From Sedimentisphaerales bacterium (GTDB taxonomy: Bacteria; Planctomycetota; Phycisphaerae; Sedimentisphaerales; Anaerobacaceae), in the NCBI GenBank assembly GCA_030630905.1, contig DAOVMB010000167.1:1-6195 (forward strand): a stretch of DNA of 6,195 bases, written 5' to 3'. A program made the position numbers and the translations under genes. Position 1 is the stretch's first letter; each line of letters starts with the position of its first letter. A model generated the notes under the pieces. The model searched no databases. It had not been told where the DNA came from and saw only the letters and a program-made list of their open reading frames with translations. Positions 1 to 4,677 of this stretch are shown here, piece after piece.

Positions 1-452
1 ATGTCCAGCATCCTATTACCCAGGAACAACTGATCGAACGCACAATCCGACACGATACTCTGCGTTATTTTTGCTTTGAAAATGCCTTCCTGGTAAAGTT
101 CAAATGCAAGCCCTCGAAGCTCAACCGCGCCGGAGATAATCGCCTTCTCCTCGTTTTCAGCCTGGTAAACCACCGGGAACCGTTTGCTGCCGGAGTCAAC
201 GGTCGTGAAGGTCAGCGTTTCCGGCAGGAAGTGATACCCATCAGCCAGGTGAACGGTAATCGGTTCTTTCCCGGCAATGCCCGCTGTTCGGATCGCATCG
301 CGTGCCCTGGTTATAGTAGCAAAGGGCCTGGTCTTTGAGCCGGGATTACTGTCGCTGCCGGCTGGCGCAACGTAATAGTCTTTCCCATAGACGGCGCCGG
401 ATAAAATCAGTATGCAGGCTATGTAGAAGATGACGTTGTATTTCATTTTCAT
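1..452 (-). CDS. Secreted right-handed beta-helix (pectate-lyase-like) protein, 3'-truncated by window edge
   Basis: About 150 N-terminal residues are visible; the frame is open to position 1, so the C-terminus lies outside the window. Residues 1-23 form a Sec signal peptide (MKMK, then a hydrophobic run, with likely cleavage after AVYG). It is followed by YYVAPAGSDSNPGS and then RPFATITRARDAIR, the characteristic N-terminal motif of secreted beta-helix/DUF1565-type polysaccharide lyases and hydrolases. A later stretch contains VDSGSKRFPVVYQA and AIISGA, matching the 'DSG...P..Y.A...SG' first-coil pattern of GH141-like and related beta-helix enzymes. The start is ATG at 452, with an AGAGG ribosome site six bases upstream; an in-frame ATG at 446 is the alternative. 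It is transcribed divergently from the Gfo/Idh/MocA gene. The catalytic region is not visible, so lyase versus glycosidase cannot be decided. The GH141 resemblance is inference from the N-terminal pattern only. Confidence 0.85.
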   Translation of the reverse strand, partial: MKMKYNVIFYIACILILSGAVYGKDYYVAPAGSDSNPGSKTRPFATITRARDAIRTAGIAGKEPITVHLADGYHFLPETLTFTTVDSGSKRFPVVYQAENEEKAIISGAVELRGLAFELYQEGIFKAKITQSIVSDCAFDQLFLGNRMLD

Positions 453-458
453 TCTCAA

Positions 459-463
459 CCTCT
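459..463 (-). promoter_or_regulatory. Ribosome binding site of the beta-helix gene
   Basis: The minus strand reads AGAGG six bases before the ATG at 452. This favours the first of two closely spaced in-frame ATG codons (452 and 446). Confidence 0.6.
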
Positions 464-484
464 AATTGTTATCTGCTGGTATTT

Positions 485-514
485 CTCATATCCTCACAAA
501 AAGCAGACTGCCAA
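485..514 (-). promoter_or_regulatory. Candidate sigma70-like promoter for the beta-helix gene
   Basis: On the minus strand TTGGCA (514-509, 5/6 to TTGACA) is followed after 18 bases by TATGAG (490-485, 4/6 to TATAAT). Transcription would start near 478, giving a leader of about 25 bases. The spacing and position are reasonable but the -10 is weak, and planctomycete promoters are poorly defined, so this is only a candidate. Confidence 0.3.
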
Positions 515-590
515 AGTTTTCATGCCGTGCTATTGTATCCTTGATGGTCGAAAATATAAGGCGTTTTTAGTTTTTTTATATGGAGGTGCG

Positions 591-599
591 TGTTAGAAT
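591..599 (+). promoter_or_regulatory. Candidate extended -10 promoter for the Gfo/Idh/MocA gene
   Basis: TGTTAGAAT matches the extended -10 pattern TGnTATAAT with one mismatch. No good -35 is present at 16-18 bases; a T-rich tract (about 564-577) lies upstream instead. Transcription would begin near 606, leaving a leader of about 80 bases. This is pattern matching only. Confidence 0.3.
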
Positions 600-671
600 T
601 CAGGCGATTGTTCTTGTGTAATAAAAAAGCAGCATTCGGGACGTTGTAATTGGCGGACAATATCGGCCAAA

Positions 672-680
672 AAAGGAGGT
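672..680 (+). promoter_or_regulatory. Strong ribosome binding site of the Gfo/Idh/MocA gene
   Basis: AAAGGAGGT is a near-perfect anti-Shine-Dalgarno match, six bases before the ATG at 687. It fixes the start and suggests efficient translation. Confidence 0.85.
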
Positions 681-686
681 AAGTTT

Positions 687-1862
687 ATGTCGGAAAATAT
701 TATTCATCGGCGTGATTTCCTGGGGAGGCTGGGTAAAGTCTCGCTGGGGACGTTGGCGGCCGGCGGTCTCTCAGTGCAGGTGGTAAATGCCCAGGACCAG
801 CACAATCAGGGCACGTGGAAGCCTGTCTCCGAACGAAAGGTGCGAGTCGGAATCGTCGGTTATGGCGTATGCCGTTTTGGGGCGGCATTTGGCTTTCAGG
901 GCCACCCGAACGTTGAGGTTGTTGCGGTCAGTGATCTGATTCCCGATCGGCGCCAGGGGCTGATGAAAGCCTGCCGGTGTGATAAATCATACGAGTCGTT
1001 AGAAGTGTTAGTGAAGGATCCTAAGATCGAGGCAGTGTTCGTCGCAACTGATGCGCCGAGCCATGCGCGACACTGCATAGAGGTACTCAAGCATGGTAAG
1101 CATGTAATGACCGCTGTACCGGCGGTGCTTGGATCGGTTGAGGATGCTGATCGGCTTTTGGAGGCAGTTCAAAAGAGCGGTCTAAAATATATGATGGCCG
1201 AGACGAGCTGCTTTAGAGCGGACTGTTACGGCATGCGCCAGATATACAACGCCGGGGGATTCGGTCGGATCATCTACTCAGAGGGAGAGTATTATCACTA
1301 TCATTCAAAGCCGATCGGATCATTCAAGGGCTGGCGAGTCGGCATGCCGCCTCTGTGGTACCCCACACACTCTACGGCTTACTATGTGGGCGTGACCGGC
1401 AAGCGATTCACCTCCGTATCTTGTGTCGGCTTTAATGCGGGATTCCCGGCTTATCAGCCTGGGGCCAACAAGTACAGCAACCCGTTCACGGACGAGGTCG
1501 CTCTGTTCAAGACCAGCGAGGGCGGCTCGTCTCGAATGCTCATGTGTAAAGGTATCCACAAGCTTGTTGTTGAAAGGGGCCGTGTGTTTGGCGAGCGAGG
1601 ATGGATGGACGGCATGGAATATCACGGTGCAGCGAAGGAACTTCCCGATACTTCACGCCCGCCGCTTCCGCCGGGGATGCCTGCCGGCGGGCATGGTGGA
1701 TCCCACGGACTTTTATCAAATGAGTTTATCACGTCAATACTCGAAGATCGCCAACCGTTGGTTAACATCTATGAAGCCCTCGCGATGACTGTGCCGGGTA
1801 TTATAGCTCATCAGTCAGCATTGAAGGACGGCGAGACGCTCAACATCCCACAGTACGGCTAA
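687..1862 (+). CDS. Tat-exported Gfo/Idh/MocA-family NAD(P)-dependent protein with a non-canonical (AVP) active-site motif
   Basis: 391 residues, a normal length for the family plus an export signal. Residues 7-16 (HRRDFLGRLG) are a twin-arginine motif, followed by a hydrophobic stretch (about 17-33) and likely cleavage after VNA35, so the protein should be exported folded with its cofactor. The Rossmann domain (about 51-170) begins with VGIVGYG (54-60) and has the acidic end of strand 2 in AVSD83, typical of NAD-preferring members. The family's usual EKP motif after GKHV is replaced by TAVPA (142-146), so the conserved lysine is absent. The C-terminal alpha/beta domain (about 175-391) contains GEYYHYH (200-206) and LWYPTHST (223-230); H228 is the likely active-site histidine. 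EVP plus YPTH is typical of GH109, where NAD is used for non-redox glycosidic cleavage, so hydrolase activity is a real alternative to dehydrogenase. The gene stands alone on the plus strand and its stop overlaps that of the convergent hydrolase gene. The family call is firm; the substrate is unknown. Confidence 0.93.
   Translation: MSENIIHRRDFLGRLGKVSLGTLAAGGLSVQVVNAQDQHNQGTWKPVSERKVRVGIVGYGVCRFGAAFGFQGHPNVEVVAVSDLIPDRRQGLMKACRCDKSYESLEVLVKDPKIEAVFVATDAPSHARHCIEVLKHGKHVMTAVPAVLGSVEDADRLLEAVQKSGLKYMMAETSCFRADCYGMRQIYNAGGFGRIIYSEGEYYHYHSKPIGSFKGWRVGMPPLWYPTHSTAYYVGVTGKRFTSVSCVGFNAGFPAYQPGANKYSNPFTDEVALFKTSEGGSSRMLMCKGIHKLVVERGRVFGERGWMDGMEYHGAAKELPDTSRPPLPPGMPAGGHGGSHGLLSNEFITSILEDRQPLVNIYEALAMTVPGIIAHQSALKDGETLNIPQYG
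1859..1862. other. Overlapping convergent stop codons
   Basis: The plus-strand gene ends with TAA at 1860-1862. The minus-strand gene ends with TAG reading 1861-1859. The two coding regions therefore overlap tail to tail by four bases, leaving no room for a separate terminator between them; any 3' signal must lie inside the opposing gene. Confidence 0.95.
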
Positions 1863-3568
1863 ATGAATCGCGTCAAGTCGAACTTCGGTTTGACGTCGAT
1901 CACCTTGCCCGACCCATCCGTGAAATATCCTGGGTTTTCCGGATGGATCCTTAACGGTCCTTTTGCGCCTGGCGAACGCCCTGATCTCAACAGAAGAATC
2001 CAATCGCCTCCGGCAGGTACCGTCAGTCTTTGCCTACCTCCGGATACGTTCTTTCCGTCTGTCCACCGGGCGCTTCTTGGATTGAACCATCTTACCGTGA
2101 AGGTTTTTTCCGGCAGTCGAATCACGACATTCGCGATTCCAGAGCTAACATTTGCCTCGCCCGGTTTGGAGCTGTCGGGATTGGCTAAATAGACGATATA
2201 TGTCTTGTCGTCACGGATGCACTTGAATCGTCCCGGCTCATTTCCAACTATTGCATCGTCGGGCTTCATGTTTACTAACGTCAGGCCACTGTCTTTGAAG
2301 AATTTATGTATGTGTACAAAGTCATCCGCCCCGTGCTCGAGCTTGTCCGCGGCTATAGCATCGAAATAGCCCTGCATACCCGCGGTATTGCCGTCATAAG
2401 GTTCATACGTTTTCAGGCCGCCGTATGTGGCATGCCCGCCGGATAGAAGAGATGCCCACATCAGCCGTCGAAAGAAATACCGGTCGTGTTTTGGATTCCG
2501 CCAGTGTTCGTAGCGATCCTCATCCAAAACCATCGGAACTGCCCGCTTGCCGTAGTATTCTTTGAAAATTTTCCCTTCGACCTGGTCAAGGTCTTCGAGC
2601 GTGATAATATCCGACCACGCAGCATCCACAAAATCATATCCCTTCCACCGGCTCTGATGATTCGTTATCAGCGTCCCCCATGGCTCCCTCGCCGCCATAT
2701 CCTTTCCGATCTTGTCGATTGTTTCCCGAAGGACCTTCCTGCCGGTAAGCTTACCTCCTGTTACAATCTCGCGGTCATTCGAAATGCACCAGTAGATATT
2801 TGGTAATGCCGAAAACCTTGCTTGCGCATAGCGCGCTATTAGCTTCGCCCCCTCATCGTTTCTATCATACCTGTGCAGTTCTGCCGTATCTTCACCGTAT
2901 GGGATCAACTCGAAGATTATTTGCGGGTGCCTCTCGAACGCATACCTCAAACGCCTGTCGATTTCCTGCCAGTATGCGAGGTTCAACTCTTTTCGCTCAT
3001 TGGAGAAAAGAACCTGAACATCCGACCGCCCCTGACAGAACCACGTCCTGATTTTCGTAGCTCCCATTTTGGCTGCCTGGTCTATGTATTCTCTCCACTT
3101 TGGCTCAGTTTGCGTTACATACCGATACCCTGTATCGCCTATATGCAGGAACCACTCCCCGTTATCATACGCAAACTGACGCCGGTCTTTTTTGTGCAGA
3201 CGGAGCTTGCCTTTGAGTGATGAGGGCTTGACTTCGAACACACCGCTTTTCTTGTCCAGATATTTGATGTTGGAAGAAGACCTCCATCGCCATCTACCCA
3301 TCATATCACAGTAGGCCCTGGCCTTGAAGATTCCCTCACCATCATAGAACCCGTCGGCTGCCACTTTCGAACCATCGGGCCGTTCAAAAACAACCTCAAA
3401 CATCACATCCGTATAGGGATTAACACTCTTGCCGCCGGTTTCCAAAGACACCTCGGAAAAACCGCGATGCGGATATATCATTAACTCTCCGAAACAGGCA
3501 TCACTCGACCACAAACCGATGATAAGTATGAACAAGAGCAATATGTAAATTTCTCTGGCTTTTGTCAC
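1859..3568 (-). CDS. Secreted DUF5060/DUF4038 apiosidase-like glycoside hydrolase with an odd C-terminal tail
   Basis: 569 residues. A Sec signal peptide covers about 1-27, with probable cleavage after ACFG. A DUF5060 beta-sandwich follows (about 45-115), marked by NPYTDVMFEVVF, GFYDGEG and GRWRWRSSS. The DUF4038 TIM-barrel of the GH140 apiosidase type spans about 122-415, opening with LRLHKKDRRQFAYDNGEWF and GDTGYRY. Candidate catalytic residues are D265 in YWCISNDRE (acid/base) and E350 in PMVLDEDRYE (nucleophile); these are assigned by analogy with GH140 and not proven. A C-terminal beta domain (about 416-528), like the putative collagen-binding domain PF12904 that often follows DUF4038, includes YIVYLANP and FTVRWFNPRSARW. 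Residues 537-557 then resemble the opening of another DUF4038 domain and stop abruptly. The start is GTG at 3568, supported by GGAG seven bases upstream. Last gene of the minus-strand operon, 38 bases after the DUF6807 gene. The enzyme probably acts on a side-chain sugar of a complex glycan. Confidence 0.88.
   Translation of the reverse strand: MTKAREIYILLLFILIIGLWSSDACFGELMIYPHRGFSEVSLETGGKSVNPYTDVMFEVVFERPDGSKVAADGFYDGEGIFKARAYCDMMGRWRWRSSSNIKYLDKKSGVFEVKPSSLKGKLRLHKKDRRQFAYDNGEWFLHIGDTGYRYVTQTEPKWREYIDQAAKMGATKIRTWFCQGRSDVQVLFSNERKELNLAYWQEIDRRLRYAFERHPQIIFELIPYGEDTAELHRYDRNDEGAKLIARYAQARFSALPNIYWCISNDREIVTGGKLTGRKVLRETIDKIGKDMAAREPWGTLITNHQSRWKGYDFVDAAWSDIITLEDLDQVEGKIFKEYYGKRAVPMVLDEDRYEHWRNPKHDRYFFRRLMWASLLSGGHATYGGLKTYEPYDGNTAGMQGYFDAIAADKLEHGADDFVHIHKFFKDSGLTLVNMKPDDAIVGNEPGRFKCIRDDKTYIVYLANPDSSKPGEANVSSGIANVVIRLPEKTFTVRWFNPRSARWTDGKNVSGGRQRLTVPAGGDWILLLRSGRSPGAKGPLRIHPENPGYFTDGSGKVIDVKPKFDLTRFI
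1871..1895 (+). terminator. Candidate 3' hairpin just beyond the Gfo/Idh/MocA stop (no U-tract)
   Basis: Arms 1871-1880 and 1886-1895 can form a ten-pair stem in the plus-strand transcript (eight Watson-Crick and two G-U pairs) with a five-base AACUU loop, starting eight bases after the stop codon. In the opposite transcript the two wobbles become A-C mismatches, so the structure favours the plus strand. No U-run follows, so it is not a classical intrinsic terminator. It could be a 3'-end stabilising hairpin or part of a factor-dependent end. It lies inside the 3' end of the convergent coding region. Confidence 0.35.
1898..1960 (-). other. Truncated second DUF4038 opening segment at the C-terminus of the hydrolase
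   Basis: This stretch encodes residues 537-557, GPLRIHPENP then GYFTDGSGKVI. It matches the usual first strand of stand-alone DUF4038 proteins, which begin 'GPLRVHPxNPRYFxDGSGKAIYLTGSHTW'. The expected continuation is missing; instead 12 unrelated residues (DVKPKFDLTRFI) run to the stop. Neither of the other two minus-strand frames restores the missing motif, so a simple frameshift is not indicated. A rearrangement or partial domain duplication is more likely. The consensus is recalled from family knowledge, not aligned here. Confidence 0.55.
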
Positions 3569-3575
3569 TTTTGAT

Positions 3576-3579
3576 CTCC
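3576..3579 (-). promoter_or_regulatory. Ribosome binding site deciding the GTG start of the hydrolase
   Basis: GGAG on the minus strand sits seven bases before GTG at 3568-3566. The signal peptide begins immediately after this codon and no upstream ATG is available in frame, so the GTG is the supported start. Confidence 0.65.
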
Positions 3580-3606
3580 AAAACCTGGAATGCTACTCCT
3601 GCAGCA

Positions 3607-4614
3607 TTACCATCGACTCGAGAGTTCCTTGAGCAACTCTACGGGTATCGGGCCGTCGTGAACGACTAGACGATAACGAAGTTTAAGCGTCTTTCCCTTA
3701 TTCACTTTAAGAGGCTCGGCAGCGACAATGCACGGATTCACCATCCAGACGTAACGCGGATTGTGCCAGGTCGCAGGAGGATTGTCCGGGTGGTCGATGA
3801 CACCGACACCAATTGTTTTGCCGTTGTTGAGCTTGATCGTGTAATCGTACCACTTCTCGGCCGGCCAGTTCAACTCCGGCACTGAATAATGAGGATCCGG
3901 CAGCTTGACCTTTCCATCGGCGGTGGCATAACAGGAATCACCATCGTTTCTTGCTCGCACGCAGAATCCGCCGAAGGCCGTATGATCCAGAGTCAAATCG
4001 GTTGCCGGCTTGAGTCGATAACCGAGGTCGATAATGTAGGCGCCATTCTGCTCTCTTACCGTTGCGGAAGTCACTTCGGTCATCATGGTTCTGCCTTTGA
4101 TGATCCAGTCGTTTTGAATCTCCAGTTTGGCCTGGTCGGCATCTGTTTTGACCAGGTCGATTTTGCGGTTCTCAATTATCCTGTCTTGCGTAGGTGCGAA
4201 TTCGCCCCAGCCCCAGAAGTCAGCCCGGCTGATGTTCCAGCCATAAGTCGGACCGGTGGGGCCGAACTGTGAAAAATCGGCTTTCTCGCGAAAAGCCATT
4301 GAGTGCCAGGCGAGGAAGACGCCTCGATGATGATGGTGATCGCCGGGGGCGAGGTCCGTTAATCGCTGCCCGGAAGGTGTGTTGAGCGGATGAAAGCAAC
4401 AGACGCTATTGGCCGCCAGATTCGTCTTTTTGGGTTTCCTGGTCATGTAACGAAACACCGTCTTTCCATTCGGGGCCTTGAGAATAACTCCGTATTTGTC
4501 GGGTGCAAGTCTGTAACTGCCATTATTTTTACCGGCAGCCTCAAGGGAACCGGCGCAGCCCGAAACGACAGCAGAGACCGTTATTGCCGTTAGCGTTATC
4601 AGTATCTTTCGCAT
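3607..4614 (-). CDS. DUF6807 ('PmoA family') lipoprotein
   Basis: 335 residues. The N-terminus is a lipoprotein signal: MRK, a hydrophobic run, then VVSGC with the lipidated cysteine at 20, so the mature protein should be membrane-anchored on the periplasmic or outer side. The body is the DUF6807 fold, long labelled 'methane oxygenase PmoA'. Family hallmarks are GDHHHHRGVFLAWH (91-104; usually DHPHHRG), HTAFGGFCVRA (211-221) and VIDHPDNPPATWHNPR (272-287), with NPC at 293-295. The label is misleading: nothing here resembles the membrane subunits of particulate methane monooxygenase. In Planctomycetota and Bacteroidota these genes sit among Gfo/Idh/MocA, DUF1080 and sugar-active genes, so a carbohydrate-related role is inferred; the reaction is unknown. 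The start is ATG at 4614, with AAAGGAG ending nine bases upstream. It lies 63 bases after the FG-GAP/DUF1080 gene and 38 before the hydrolase gene, consistent with one operon. Confidence 0.88.
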   Translation of the reverse strand: MRKILITLTAITVSAVVSGCAGSLEAAGKNNGSYRLAPDKYGVILKAPNGKTVFRYMTRKPKKTNLAANSVCCFHPLNTPSGQRLTDLAPGDHHHHRGVFLAWHSMAFREKADFSQFGPTGPTYGWNISRADFWGWGEFAPTQDRIIENRKIDLVKTDADQAKLEIQNDWIIKGRTMMTEVTSATVREQNGAYIIDLGYRLKPATDLTLDHTAFGGFCVRARNDGDSCYATADGKVKLPDPHYSVPELNWPAEKWYDYTIKLNNGKTIGVGVIDHPDNPPATWHNPRYVWMVNPCIVAAEPLKVNKGKTLKLRYRLVVHDGPIPVELLKELSSRW

Positions 4615-4623
4615 GTCGAATCA

Positions 4624-4630
4624 CTCCTTT
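4624..4630 (-). promoter_or_regulatory. Ribosome binding site of the DUF6807 gene
   Basis: The minus strand reads AAAGGAG with nine bases to the ATG at 4614. The site lies in the 63-base gap after the upstream gene. No terminator-like hairpin is visible in that gap, which supports co-transcription. Confidence 0.75.
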
Positions 4631-4677
4631 CGAACATATATTGAATAATCCTTGCTAATCTTAAACTTGATTTCTGC

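Larger units (their letters stand above)
453..686. other. Divergent intergenic region (234 bases)
   Basis: This is the only sizeable non-coding stretch in the window. It lies between two divergent genes for exported proteins and must carry both their promoters unless transcription comes from elsewhere. It is AT-rich in the middle, with a T-rich run at about 564-577. No tRNA, long inverted repeat, CRISPR-like repeat or riboswitch-like structure is apparent. A weak dyad TTGT-N9-ACAA (644-660) lies just upstream of the plus-strand ribosome site, but it is too short to call an operator. Confidence 0.7.

Noticed and set aside
564..577. T-rich run as an intrinsic terminator
   Set aside because: There is no GC-rich hairpin before it, and it lies between the 5' ends of two divergent genes, where a terminator is not expected.
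580..621. Thirteen-codon open frame (MEVRVRIQAIVLV) in the divergent intergenic region
   Set aside because: There is no ribosome site upstream, it overlaps the candidate -10 element, and nothing indicates an attenuation mechanism.
1677..1694. Near-perfect palindrome ATGCCTGCCGGCGGGCAT
   Set aside because: It lies inside the Gfo/Idh/MocA coding region in a proline/glycine-rich stretch, has no U-tract, and is explained by codon choice.
1863..2192. Plus-strand open frame of 109 codons just after the Gfo/Idh/MocA gene
   Set aside because: It lies wholly antisense to the well-supported DUF4038 gene, has no ribosome site, and its product has no recognisable domain.
3607..4614. Methane monooxygenase subunit (PmoA)
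   Set aside because: The protein is a soluble-type lipoprotein without the multiple membrane helices of true PmoA. The name comes from an old family label for DUF6807.
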